A stretch of 64,000 nucleotides of DNA from Paguma larvata (Eukaryota > Chordata > Mammalia > Carnivora > Viverridae), in assembly GCA_030068075.1 (NCBI GenBank), contig CM057826.1, positions 68,669,312 through 68,733,311 on the forward strand, given 5' to 3'. Under the pieces are notes generated by a model. That model was given only the letters and a program-made list of their open reading frames with translations. It was not told where the DNA came from and made no database searches. Shown here one piece after another: positions 33,290 through 44,244 of this stretch (its first letter is position 1; each line of letters opens with the position of its first letter). A program made the translations under genes and the position numbers.

Positions 33290-34130
33290 TCCCACTCTTT
33301 TATAAACCCCCTTCAGAGTATGATCCACTCAATAATCCCTAACCCTCTGAAAACCTTTCTTCCTTCGAATCTTATAGAACCATTTTCTTCCAATTATTTC
33401 CTCTTCTTTCTTCTGTTCTTGGATCGATCCTATTACTTTTTTTTAATGTTTATTTATCTTTAGAGAGAGACAGAGCATGAGCGGGGAAAGGGCAGAGAGA
33501 GAGGGAGACTCAGAATATGAAGCAGGCTTCAAGCTCTGAGCTGTCATCCCAGAGTCTGACGTGGGGCTGGAACCCACGAGCTGTGAGATCATGACCTGAG
33601 CTGAAGTCAGAGGCTTAACCAACTGAGCCACCCAGGCACCCCTTATTCTTTATTCCTTTTTCTTATTCATAAATGATTTTTCTCCCCCAAAGTCTCATCT
33701 TTGACCTACTTTTATTCACAACTTGCATGTTCTTATTAGTAACTTTCATTTGCACTTACGATATCAAATACAATTTGCAATTTCAGAGAACTTAGGTATC
33801 TACACTTGCCATCCTCCTGGTTCCTGACCCATATACCTGACTGCTTGCTGGATGTGTTCATCTGGACATTTTGTAGTTGCTTATCTATAGCTAAACTCTC
33901 CTGCAGTAAGCCTCCCATGTCCCCCGCCCCCCAAATCCAAACACATACATAAATAATCAAAATGTTTCTCTTCTGTACTCTAAATATTTCCTATAGGAAT
34001 AAGTATTAAATTGTATTGATCTGTCCTCTTGCTAACTTCCCAGACCAGTTCATCATGAAATCCAGTCTGAACTATCTTTTTATCTCCTATTTCCTCTAAT
34101 TTAGTTAATCTCATTCCATTGTACAGTTCA
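33290..34130 (+). mobile_element. L2 LINE remnant split by a SINE, + strand
   Basis: After the SINE at 33439-33642 the order CTCCTGGTTCCTGACCCATA, ATACCTGACTGCTTGCTGGA, TGTGTTCATCTGGACATTTT follows the L2 ORF2 3' region ('CCAACTGCCTACTGGACATCTCCACTTGGATGTC'). No open frame remains. Limits are approximate, and the part before the SINE is weaker. Confidence 0.5.
33439..33640 (-). mobile_element. Felid SINE, - strand
   Basis: Antisense copy: TTTAATGTTTATTTATCTTT, GGCAGAGAGAGAGGGAGACT, GAGCCACCCAGGCACC. Possible decayed TSD CCTATTACTT (33429-33438) / CCTTATTCTT (33641-33650). Inserted in the L2. Confidence 0.93.
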
Positions 34131-34149
34131 CAAACATACCTTGAGCTCT

Positions 34150-34779
34150 ATATTAGTTCTCTAGGGCTGTCATAACAGTGTTCCACAAAGAGGTTGGCTT
34201 AAATAACAGAAACCTATTGTCTCACAGTTTTGGAGGATGGAAATCTGAAATTCAGGTATCAGAAAAGATGTTTTTTTTTTTTGGGACCTGTGAGGGTCTC
34301 TTCTCCTTATGTTTCTCTTCATATCATCTTCTGTGTGTCTATTGCTATATCCACATATATTCTTTTTAAAAAAATTTTTTAAATGTTTATTTATTTTTGA
34401 AAGAGAGAGAGAGCACAAGCAGGAGAGGGGCAGAGAGAGAGAGGGAGACTCAGATTCCAAAGCAGGCTCCAGGCTCCAAGCTATCAACACAGAGCCCAAT
34501 GAGGTGCTTGAACTCACAAATCATTAGATCATGACCTGAGCTGAAGTTGGGTGCTTAAGAGACTGAGCCACCCAGACTCCCCCAAATAGCTTATTTTTAT
34601 AAGTACAATAGTCATATTGGATTAAAAAGTTAGATTGACATTAGGCTCACCCTAATGACTTCATTTTAGCTTGACCACCTCTGTAAAGACCCTTTCTCCA
34701 AATTAGGTCATATTCTGAGGTATTTAGAATTAGAACAACAACATATACTTTTTGGGATGACACAATTCAACACATGACA
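34150..34779 (-). mobile_element. MaLR-type LTR (MLT1/MST-like) split by a SINE, - strand
   Basis: Antisense LTR in two parts. The left part has TATTAGTTCTCTAGGGCTGT, CATAACAGTGTTCCACAAAG and GTCTCACAGTTTTGGAGG. The right part (after 34582) has CTAATGACTTCATTTTAGC, CCTTTCTCCAAATTAGGTCA and TTTTGGGATGACACAATTCA. The internal order equals that of the copy at 10845. A SINE separates the parts. No internal retroviral genes remain. Confidence 0.75.
34363..34582 (-). mobile_element. Felid SINE inside a MaLR LTR, - strand
   Basis: Antisense copy: TTTTTTAAATGTTTATTTAT, GGCTCCAGGCTCCAAGC, decayed head GAGCCACCCAGACTCCCCC. Its position inside the LTR shows it is younger than the LTR. TSD not resolved. 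Confidence 0.92.
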
Positions 34780-34784
34780 AATTC

Positions 34785-34960
34785 CTACTATGTGCCAGGC
34801 ACTGTTCTAGACACTGAGAACACCACACAGAGGGAGAGGTCTCTATCATCTGTATCTCATGGGCCTTAAAATCTAAGGGTAGGAAACGAATGACAAATTG
34901 TCCCTATAAGTGAAAAAAATAATTTAAGCTAGTGCTAAGTGCTCTAGTTAAAATAAAGCA
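34785..34960 (-). mobile_element. L2 3'-end fragment, - strand
   Basis: CTACTATGTGCCAGGCACTG, TTCTAGACACTGAGAACACC and CTAGTGCTAAGTGCTCTAG follow antisense L2, beginning right after the LTR end. Confidence 0.65.
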
Positions 34961-34969
34961 GAGTTATGT

Positions 34970-35215
34970 TCCTTTTTGGGGATTTTATAATAACTTTCTA
35001 CTTCCTTTTGTCACCTTCCACTTTACTATCGACTCCACAACATTGCCTTTATAGTTCAGTATCAGCAATTAGAACCCTGCATTATAAATTATCTGTGTAT
35101 ATGTCTATCTCTAAAACCAGTGAGCTCTGCAAGAGCTCATGTCTCTATCCCCACCACATATCATACATGGTGGTATGGTACATGGTGGGTTTTCATTAAA
35201 TATTGGTTGAATGAG
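34970..35215 (+). mobile_element. possible L2 3' end, + strand
   Basis: GTGAGCTCTGCAAGAGCTCA, GTTTTCATTAAATATTGGTT and GAATGAGTA resemble the sense L2 terminus ('GTGAGCTCCTTGAGGGCAGG ... TCAATAAATATTTGTTGAATGA'). Confidence 0.55.
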
Positions 35216-36339
35216 TACATTTTCTAGTCTCTACTTTGCCCCATGCAGAAAATTCAAGTAAGAATAAAAATCATGAAAGCAGTGCTCTCCAAGGAGTGAT
35301 ACTTTTCTGCTTGTCTACTGTATATAAAAGGATGGTTAATAAGGAGAAGTTCATCTTATATAGATAGCTCTCTGTAAACACAACTTAAAGTGTCCAAAAG
35401 TTCCGGGCTTTTGATGATAAGAGAAACATTAAATAGCATGGCTGAACTCACATTCTAGAATAAAAACAAAATAGTAATGCTAATCACCTGTGGAGTTAAT
35501 ATATTCTTAAACTCTGTTAGAATTGTCTGTTTTCCTCATTGGGGATTGGTGGAAAACCTTTAGTCCCATTTGGCTTAGTCAGACTCTGTCTGTCCTATGG
35601 TCTAGCTCTTAGTTTTCTTCTTGGGTAACTCTGGTACTGGTGATCATCTTCAGTATGTCACGCACAATTTGGCCCTGCTGTACTAATTATAAAACATTCT
35701 CAGAATTTGCTTGTATATTTGCTTCAAGTTCATTCTTGTACATACTTTATATCAATGGTATTTCCAAGTAGTCCTTGTTTCTTTCTAATGAGAATAGTTT
35801 TTTGAACAGGATTGGCCTTGGTGACTTTTTGCTTTGTCCTCACATGACCTCTTCTTAATGATGGGTGGGACATAATTAACCTGGCAGGAAAAGTAACTAA
35901 AGGAATTTACACGTAAGGATCAAGCTGAAAGGAATAACCCTACTGGGTAAACCTATGAACTCCATGGTAATGTCTGCAATTGCTTAGAAGTCATAGGACC
36001 TCTAAGTGTTACCTGGCCACTCACAGGTGAAAACATCTGCTTTTTCTCCTCACAAGATTACTGAATGATAGATGAGAAAATACTTGCAAAAGTGAAAAGT
36101 GTCATGTAAAGGGCTATGGTGTAGTATGATGTAGTACAATTATGAAGACTTGTTGAAGACCAAATGGTTGATATATAATAAGTGAGTTTGAAGACAGGGC
36201 TCAAATTGAATTTCTGTCCTAAGAGACTGTCTCTTTGACTGCACTGAGTTTGTGCATTTTAAAAACAAGGGGAAGGGACATGATTTTATTTTTTCTTTTT
36301 CAACTTGTGAGTCTAACAGCCTGAGACAACCTTGTTTCT
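35216..36339. other. unassigned AT-rich DNA
   Basis: No recognisable gene or repeat. Confidence 0.4.
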
Positions 36340-38220
36340 GAATACTTTTTTGGTGCAGTCAGGAGAAGGGATAGCTTGATATCTGAGCAGAGATGTGCAT
36401 GGCAGTTGGGGCACTAAGCTGGGTAAAAGAAGTTGATGTAAGGGACAGCTGGGAGAGAGGAGAATTGTGAGAAAGCAGAAGAAAAGTTGTGTAAAAACCC
36501 TGGAGGTTTGTGGTGTGATTTGGATGGAGGTGGCTGTGGTTTACAAAGGAAATGGGTCTTGGAAAGTGTTTTTGAAAGCTAAACAGTGGATCCCCCTTAA
36601 TGCTCATTTAAGACCTGAAATAAATTTTGAATTTCCTTTTTAATTATTTGACAGCTGGGTTTTGCTTCCTTGAATTCTACTCCATGCATTGACTGGCTGA
36701 TGCAAGGGGTCACATTCAGGGTTCAGTTATCAATGTAAAGGCGAATAAAGAAGAAGTCCGGATAGAGGACCTGGACAGAATCTAGCATTTGAATTTTTGA
36801 GTTTCAAATTTGCCTTCATTACTGAGTTTGAAGAGTTGGTAGCCAAAATTTAGGATGATGACTGACGTAAAAGAGCAAATACGGATATTAGGATTCCAAG
36901 AGTAACTGGTACTTCCATTCTCTTTTTCACCAGAGGTACTGAGTGAAGAAGTACTGAGATGTAAATTTGGGGCTTTGGGAGAAACATTTCTGCTTCTGGG
37001 CCACTGGGATATCATTTAGTAAACTGCTTCTCCAGTACTGTGACTGGAGCTGCCAAATTTCTATGAATTTAGGGGTAGAGTCAGAAGAGGAACTCAATCT
37101 ATTTCAATTATTCGCCAAAATGGTGTGTCTGGCTGAGTTCTTATGAAAAATGGGTTCATTAACACTGAATGCCACCCATGAAAGTTAGCCTTCTTTCACT
37201 GTCTGTGTCTGCAGGACCAATATCTGGTGGGTGGAAGTCCTCCAATCTGGCTTTCGATCTGAAGATCAGTCAGTGGCTGTGATTTTTAAGTAGCAGTGCC
37301 TCTCTTGAGCTGGTAATAAGGATGCATTCCCTGAAGATGGTGTGGATTATGTGCGTGTCTACATAATGCAAACTGCATAAGAGTGCCAAAGGGGTTTTCA
37401 ATCTTACATAACTTCCCTCTCAGACTTTTTGAAGACTCCAAATTCCCACCGTTATTCCCTCTCTGTTGAGAACCAGCTTTGGCCACTGAGAAATATAATT
37501 AAATATCGCTGGAGCAGTGACACATTTTGGCATTTTTATTAGGGTTGCTTCAACTGGAGTGTTGACCAAATTGGTTGGCATAAACCCAGGGCCTTCGGGA
37601 AATGAGGAGGGAACAATGTCTGAGAAAGAGGGGATGAGCAGAAGGGTTCGAAAAACAGGAAGGAGAGCAAAGGAAAATCATGGAGTGAATGGTGTGGGGA
37701 GTTAGTGAAGAGGCCATAGGAAAAAAGGGAGCTCCTTCAAAATTTGATGTAATCAATCCTCTCTGGAACAAGTGAGAGAAAAATAATCCAGCTAGTTTTT
37801 TTTCTTATGAATTCATTATATGGGGATTTTCTTTATTACATTACTGCAAGAAGTTTTAGCCTAAACTTTTCTGTCGGTGATAATTAGGTTATTGCAGGAG
37901 CACAACAAACACGAACAAACAAAATTCTTGGATTTCATATCTAGTGCACTTAGAGGTGAATTTTTAAAAATTTATTCCGGTCATTCTTTACATTTGCAAA
38001 ATGTATCTGAAACTAGATTCTGATGTTTGGGTGGGATGAACGGTAAAACAAAATGTTTATTATCTGCTTTATTCATACAGAGTTCATTTTATTCATGCAG
38101 AAAAGTGATGTTAAGCTCTTGTATTCTTATTGAAAATAGCATCCCAGAATGCATGGAAAGAAGGCCCCGAGCATTTTATTTAATTTGATCTGAAATCCAT
38201 ATGCTGTCATTTAGAGAGAT
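36340..38220. other. unassigned DNA, G-richer patches
   Basis: Plus-strand G-rich stretches (36355-36570 and 37570-37740) give small frames on both strands (36359-36607 -, 36782-37015 -, 37286-37486 -, 37517-37705 +, 37550-37771 -). None shows a domain, an N-terminal signal or a plausible exon boundary. No repeat was recognised. Confidence 0.35.
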
Positions 38221-39011
38221 CAAGTAGAAGAACCTGGTGGGTACAAAATGCGCTCCGCATGGTCCTATTTAGCAAGATGCCTCAAATGTGAGTTTTCGCA
38301 AGTTCCACAAAACACATTTTCACACCAAATTTGATACAGACATGTATTACAAAATCTCCCTATTGCCATTTGAATATAAAATGGAAAAGTTTCCCTTGAG
38401 TTTGCAAGAGTGTTTTCAAGGATAGGTAGGGGAAGTACAAGCTGTATTAACATCTGCCACTTGAAACTGCATTGTGGCATTTAAGCTTTCAAAGAGATTA
38501 TAGCAAAGAGTATATCTTTCCTTGATGTAGGTCCAGAGGAACTTTACGTATACAGAAGAGAGTCTCTAATGAGTTCTCTCATTAACTTCCAAATTAAAAA
38601 TGACTTCCGGCTGCATACAGAGGGCTGTTATCTCTGGCAAACGGGGTTGGGGAGGAGCAGGAGGACTGGATAGGTCCTGTGTCAACACATGCAGTTGTTT
38701 AGGTTGTAGAGGTGTCAAGGGAGCCATATCTATGAGACCATCAGTCACTCGGTCCCATTGTATGCATGCTTTAACTTACAGGCGAGTGTGCAGGCTGTCT
38801 TGGTGACTCGGGGCTTCTTGATTGAGGGCTGGAGTGGAAGAGAACCCAGTGTGGCAGACGTGTTCAAACAGACATTCAAGAGAGCACACAGACATTTCCT
38901 CACTGACAGAGACGGTGGTATGGATGCTTCCTGTGCAAATCATACTGTGGCGTCACTGAGACTCGTGTGAGAGAGCACTAATATACAGGTTTGGTTTGTA
39001 TCTTGAGAAAA
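38221..39011. other. unassigned DNA with a GC-richer block at about 38600-38985
   Basis: This block is close to half GC against a background near a third, and has small frames on + (38600-38806, 38758-38970) and - (38566-38748). No repeat phrase was recognised and no protein domain is visible. Confidence 0.35.
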
Positions 39012-39022
39012 GAATAGCTATT

Positions 39023-39237
39023 GTTTTAAAAAATAATATTTATTTATTTTTGAGAGAGAGAGAGTCAGAGTGTGAGTGGTATAGGGGCAGAGAGAGAGGG
39101 AGACACAGAATCTGAAGCAGGCTCCAGGCTCTGAGCTGTCAGCACAGAGCCCGACACGGGGCTTGAACCCATGAACCATGAAATCATGACCTGAGCTGAA
39201 GTTGGATGCTTAACTGCCTGAGCTATCCAGGCACCTC
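39023..39237 (-). mobile_element. Felid SINE, - strand
   Basis: Antisense copy: AATATTTATTTATTTTTGAG, GGCTCCAGGCTCTGAGCTG, and a decayed head GAGCTATCCAGGCACCTC. TSD GAATAGCTATT at 39012-39022 and 39241-39251, 11 bases perfect. Confidence 0.94.
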
Positions 39238-39251
39238 AAGGAATAGCTATT

Positions 39252-40306
39252 TTAAATTCACACAAAGTCACCTTACAGGATCGTGGCAGTCCTGGGTGAA
39301 TGAAGGAATGTGTCACTCTCTACATACTTCTACGCTGCTTCTTTCATTTTTAAAAAAGGCGTTTTAATTTTGTATTTTGTTATGTTTAAAAATTTGTATA
39401 AGTAAAAAGCAAATTTGATTCTCTAAGAGGTACATCATAATGCCTAATACTGACACACATTCAGGGTATCTTCCTGGAGATCCTGAAATGAACCTTCTTA
39501 CTGTACTGAAATAGAGGTCTGTTTTGTGAGGAAATGACTTTGAACAATGTGCACATGAATTCTGGTCTAATGCAGCTTGTGTGTGTAAGCAATGCTCTGC
39601 TGTAGGGTTCTAAAAGATGTGGACACAACTACAGTGTCTCAGTGATACCAGACTTAAGTCATTCAGAGCTGAGCATGTATAAGGATGCAAAGCATGTGAT
39701 TGTGTCATGCATGGGCAGGTGTCTGTGAAATCACAAAGCTCTCCAAGGCATACTGGAAGAGAGGTACATCTGTTGCAATGTCTAAGGTTTCTCCAATTAC
39801 ATCTTGGTTAAATAGTCAGTCATTCAGCAAGTATTAATTTAGCATTCACCGGATATCAGGGGAAGAAGAACTCACTGGCCTTGATCCAAATTTTTTGCTT
39901 GGTCTTACATTCTATGTGATTCCCAGCACTGTCACTAACAGCATTTCCCTCAAGATGGCCACATGAACAGGCTGTCCAGCCAGCCAGCTGCTACCTTGCC
40001 CTGCAAGTCATCTCTTGTTCAGTGGTAAGCTCAAGTCACAGGAAAGAGAAATGGAGGAATCTGTATTCAGTGTGGTCTTAAATGGATTCTCAAGATATTT
40101 TCATGCTGCAACAATTAGCAGCATGAAAAGAATGCTTTTCATTCTATTATAAAGAGGTTTGCTCTGGGAATTCAAATTTCCAAACTTCTGGACAGTTTAG
40201 GCTAGTCTTTATTATCTGATGTAAAAGTTTGTGGTTTTAACTACATCATATAAAGACATGTGTGTATTACCATGATTATAAAAACAACAGAAAAAAATGA
40301 AAAAAT
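39252..40306. other. unassigned DNA, faint antisense L2 near 39815-39895
   Basis: GTCAGTCATTCAGCAAGTAT and CACCGGATATCAGGGG near 39818-39866 vaguely resemble the antisense L2 end. Nothing else was recognised. Confidence 0.35.
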
Positions 40307-40317
40307 CAGATATGCCA

Positions 40318-40507
40318 CTCCTTTTTTAAAATTAATTAATTTATTTTGAGAGACAGAGAAAGAGAGAGAAGAGAGAGAGAATCCCAAGCAGGCCCTGGGC
40401 TGTCAGTGTGAAGCCCAACTGGGGTCTCTGACCCATGAATCCTGAGATCATGATCTGAAATGAAACCTGGAGTCTGATGCTCAATGGACTGAACCACCCA
40501 GGCATCC
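40318..40507 (-). mobile_element. Felid SINE, first of two at one target site, - strand
   Basis: Antisense copy: TTTTTTAAAATTAATTAATT tail side, CCCAAGCAGGCCCTGGGCTG, head GAACCACCCAGGCATCC. Flanked by CAGATATGCCA at 40307-40317 and 40508-40518. Lacks the usual GCTCCAGGCTCTGAGC, so it is decayed or another subfamily. Confidence 0.93.
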
Positions 40508-40520
40508 CAGATATGCCATT

Positions 40521-40718
40521 AAAAAAGTTTATTTATTTATTTTGAGAGAGACAGAGACAGTGAGAATTGGAGAAGGACAGAGAGAAAGGAAGACAGAGAA
40601 ACCCAAGCAGGCTCTTTGTCATCAGCACAGAGGGCTTGAACTCACAAAACCATGAGATCATGACCTGAGCTGAAACCAAGATTCAGACACTTAACTGTCT
40701 GAGCCACCCTGGCGTCCC
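40521..40718 (-). mobile_element. Felid SINE, second of two at one target site, - strand
   Basis: Antisense copy: AAAAAAGTTTATTTATTTAT tail side, CCCAAGCAGGCTCTTTGTCA, head GAGCCACCCTGGCGTCCC. Flanked by CAGATATGCCATT at 40508-40520 and 40719-40731. It differs from the copy at 40318 throughout, so it is not a simple duplicate. Confidence 0.93.
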
Positions 40719-40731
40719 CAGATATGCCATT

Positions 40732-40914
40732 TTTAAGGAGAATTTCGCTCATGCAAATCTATATGAAATGTATTTTTTAAAACAGGGACGATAAAATGCA
40801 TGCTTACCAGTAATCTGTTTTTATAATTAAAAAATAGGATGAATGTCATCCTGAAAGAGCAATTTACTTCCATTTCAACCTTTAGTCTGTACTTTCTAGT
40901 CGATTAAATTCTTT
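40732..40914. other. unassigned AT-rich DNA
   Basis: No recognisable feature between the SINE pair and the probable LTR. Confidence 0.35.
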
Positions 40915-41290
40915 CCAGCTTATCTCCTAACTCAGGCAAAAGACCCAGTGGGCAAAGCTTCTCGTGATGGGAACTGAAACTGCCCCTCAAGCAATAAGCA
41001 AAACCCCACATGATTGACCCCAAGACAATGACTGATCTGACCTTTACTGCCGACCTGAATATACCCGAGGACCTTTGTCCCTCATTTTCCTTACATAAAC
41101 CTAGAAATACTTTCTCGACACTTTGGAGACTGTCCTTGAGACATTCTTCTGCTGTTTTCCCAGTGTTGACTTCACTGAAATATATTCCTTTCTTGTTTCA
41201 CCACCACTGGTCTCTCTGCCTTTGGATTTCGTCAGGTTCCAGTGGCTGAACCTAAGTCTGTTTGGGACCTCTGGAGACAGGTGATCTTGC
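40915..41290 (+). mobile_element. probable endogenous-retrovirus LTR (class I-like), + strand
   Basis: A block with LTR layout: AACTGAAACTGCCCCTCAAG, a pyrimidine-rich stretch, TTCCTTACATAAACCTAG, GTTGACTTCACTGAAATATA (a weak AATAAA-like signal), and a C/T-rich 3' part TTGGATTTCGTCAGGTTCC followed by GTTTGGGACCTCTGGAGACA. No gag/pol/env remnants were recognised around it. The 79-codon frame at 41010-41249 is LTR sequence. Ends are not resolved; no TSD was found. Confidence 0.4.
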
Positions 41291-42348
41291 AAGCCTTTAT
41301 CCCAGTTATAATCCTGATAAATACACCATCTGTATCATCTTCTCGTTTGAATAATATGACATCTATGTTTGCCTGTTGAATATCTTTAACACTTTCATTT
41401 TCTAACACTGAATTTTACTCATTAGGTTAACAGGAATCAGTTCTATAGACTTTGCTATTGGTAATCTATAATCCTGGCTCCTACATTAATACAAACTGCT
41501 AAGTTTCACTTGTCAGATTGTTCCTGAGGCTAACCTCTTCTGTAATCTCTGGGATGAAATGCTCGAGAATTCTACTTTGTGTGCTGGGAAAATTCCATAC
41601 AGTTTTCATATTAAAATTGCAACCCAGAGCTGCCTCTTCTTTCTGAACTTCACAAGCTTAGTGGTGTAAGGAGCAAGGTGCTCTGTCTACTATCCATAGG
41701 AGCATGTCCTGTGCCCATAGTCCCCAGCTTGGTGACCGCTCCTCTCACATGTGGGGCGGTGCCAATCCTGAAGCCCTGTGGTCCTTTCGGAGTAGCTTGC
41801 TTCTGTGACTGCGTGTTCAGATTGCCCTGGGCTCACAATTTCCTTTTAATCAGTAGCTGGCATAACTCTAAATAGCCATACTTTTGCTTTTTAATAAGGC
41901 ACATTTATGTTAAATGGGAATGCGATTTAACTTTGCAGAAGCGGTAACACCGGTTTATTCCCAAGGCACTTTGTCCTAAAGGGTTGGGTAGGAAGAGAGA
42001 ACACTTTTTCTTTGATCCTGTGGAGCCGTTCACATTATGGAATTTACCTTTGCTTGTACTAGGATTGGCAAAAACCTTACGTAAATAGGCAGGTTTCCTG
42101 AACCCAACCTCTGAATCTTCAGATAAATGACTACTCCATGTCTTACTTCTGTTAGAAAAGCAATCAGTCATTCCAGGGGAGTAATATGTGACTCAGAGTC
42201 CACCAGCTGACTTTTTCTTGGATCTGGAGGTTTCTGGCCTCAGATGACTTGGCAGTAATTATCTTCTGGCCAGAGTGTTTGGTGTCAGATACATAAGTGT
42301 CTCTCGATATACTGAGTGCTAAGCATATAATTAAGATCATGTACTTTT
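41291..42348. other. unassigned DNA, GC-richer at 41650-41850
   Basis: Small frames (41678-41875 + and 41905-42171 -) have no domain. The GC-richer patch might belong to the neighbouring LTR element but no diagnostic phrase is visible. Confidence 0.35.
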
Positions 42349-42420
42349 AATGTGTTAGGCATTATACTGGGCACCTTGCATATATGATCTAATTTAACTC
42401 CACAATCTGCAATGGATTCA
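42349..42420 (-). mobile_element. MIR-like fragment, - strand
   Basis: GTGTTAGGCATTATACTGGG and CTTGCATATATGATCTAATT resemble the antisense MIR start 'GTGCCAGGCACTGTTCTAAGCGC...TATCTCATTTAATC'. Confidence 0.5.
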
Positions 42421-42444
42421 CACATTCAGAAAAAAAAAATTCAA

Positions 42445-42535
42445 ACTTCATAGCAGGGCCTAGAAAGCCCTGTATGATCTGGCCCCTGCCTACCTCAATG
42501 GTCTAAATTCTTACTGTTATCCCCTTTTTTCCCTC
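42445..42535 (+). mobile_element. L2 fragment, + strand
   Basis: GCCCTGTATGATCTGGCCCC and TGCCTACCTCAATGGTCTAA match 'AAGGCCCTACATGATCTGGCCCCTGCCTACCTCTCC' of L2 very well, over a short distance. Confidence 0.7.
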
Positions 42536-42539
42536 CAAT

Positions 42540-42720
42540 AGTTAGTCATTTGTTCTAAATGCTTGCTTTATTTTAAGCAATGCTTCAAGTGTTTCATATT
42601 CTAACAATAGCCTACAAAGTAAGTTCTACTCTTAGTTTCATGTTACAGATAAGGAAGTTGAGGCACGGAAAGTCGTCTTGCCAGAAAATTGTGTGGCTGG
42701 GATTCAAACTCAGGCAGATG
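42540..42720 (-). mobile_element. MIR SINE, - strand
   Basis: TTCATGTTACAGATAAGGAA, GTTGAGGCACGGAAAG and GTGGCTGGGATTCAAACTCA match antisense MIR from 'TTACAGATGAGGAAACTGAGGCAC' to 'GCTGGGATTCGAACCCA'. Confidence 0.7.
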
Positions 42721-43171
42721 GGCTCCAAAGAATGAATTCTTAATCACAGAACTCTGTAACATTATGTTACTCCTAGGTAGCATTACTAAAAGATGGCAAA
42801 AGCTGGGTGATTTCAAGGGCTTCCAGGCTTGAAGTGGTGGATGCATGTGGAACCCTTTGAGGGTAACTGGTTGACACAGAGGGGACTGCCCTCGCAGTGG
42901 CTGAGTGAATTCTGACTTTAGCAAAGGAAGGGAGGATATGGCTTTAAATCTTTCCTTCCTACATGACCATTCCTCCGTTCACAGTCCATTCCACATTTGA
43001 ACATTTAGGTGAATGGCCACGTAAATAACATGTTTCATGACATGGGAGATTTCTCCTCTTACCATCCTCCAAATACCGAGCCATCAATAAATATAATCAT
43101 GTATTCATTATTAATTTATTATTCAGGCTGCTAAGGGCTGGATTTATGCAATATGGTAAACACATTACCAT
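42721..43171. other. unassigned DNA
   Basis: No recognisable gene. The 93-codon minus frame at 42643-42924 overlaps the MIR and has no domain. Confidence 0.4.
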
Positions 43172-43179
43172 AACATTTA

Positions 43180-43315
43180 GCAACATTTAGCATATTAATA
43201 AAGCAGGGTTAATAAAAGAAAATAAGAAAGATAAGAAAAAAAGAACAGCAACATTTAGCACATTAATAAAGCAGGGTTAATAAAAGAAAATAAGAAAGAT
43301 AAGGAAAAAAAGAAT
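43180..43315. repeat. 68-bp tandem duplication
   Basis: Two head-to-tail copies (43180-43247, 43248-43315) starting GCAACATTTAGCA and ending in a GATAAGAAAAAAAG-type purine run. They differ by one C/T and a one-base difference in the A-run. A partial third unit, AACATTTAGC, lies just before them at 43172-43181. Confidence 0.93.
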
Positions 43316-44244
43316 AGGAAATATAATTCAAAAATTCTTTCAAAATAAAGTTCAAATGGAGAATTAAAGGAGTGGTCTTTGTGGAAAATTTAAATCTTTT
43401 TCACTATCCATACACTTATTTTAGGCATGTGTGCACGCCTTTGTGTGTTTGTGTGTACATAGGAGATACTATGACCTTAAATGATTATGGCCTCCGAAGC
43501 CTTAATCCTTCTGTCCCCCTGTGGGATTGTGCCTCAGTGAGACAGGTTCAGGGAAGGCAAAAGATGAGATGGAATCACTGGTAAAGAAGTGTCACCTGGA
43601 AGTGGTAGTTGTGTCCCTGATGAAATAAGATTTTGTCAACAAACGTATTTGTTTTGAGATGCAGCAAGGGAAGGAAGCGTTGATATTACATGAAACCATC
43701 CAAAATGGGAAACTATTAGGGTGAAACATATGACTTATAACTCGTTCATCATACTTCTCAAATATTCTACTTAGGCTAACATTAAACTTTGATTAAATAA
43801 TATAACAGGAGTGTCTAAATTTAAATGAGTTTAAGATAGGGGTTAGAACAAATGTGTGGAGTTCAAGACACCGAGAAGTTCTTTTCATGAAAGAAAAGAA
43901 TTTATTAAATTTGCCAAGAAGATCTATTTTATATGGAGTATAATGTGACAATAGCATTCATCTACCATTATTATTAGGGAACTAGATTCAGAACCGTTGG
44001 TCAAAGTTTGGAGTCAGATAATTTGGGAGCCGAATAAACCAGTATCCTCCTTTCAGTGACCTGTCTGAAAATCTCTCTTGCTAGGTTCACACTGACTAGG
44101 GCTTTCTGGAGAACTAGCATATTTAACAATTTTACTATTTGGGGGTAAATATTTCATTTTCTAAAAAACTTACAAACTAGAGAAAGACATCTAGGATTTA
44201 AAAAAAAAAAATCCCTCAACCAGGAAAATCTTGTCCTGTGCTAA
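43316..44244. other. unassigned DNA
   Basis: The 70-codon frame at 43372-43584 has no domain. No repeat is certain. Confidence 0.4.

Noticed and set aside
41010..41249. 79-codon frame as a gene
   Set aside because: It lies inside the probable retroviral LTR and has no domain.
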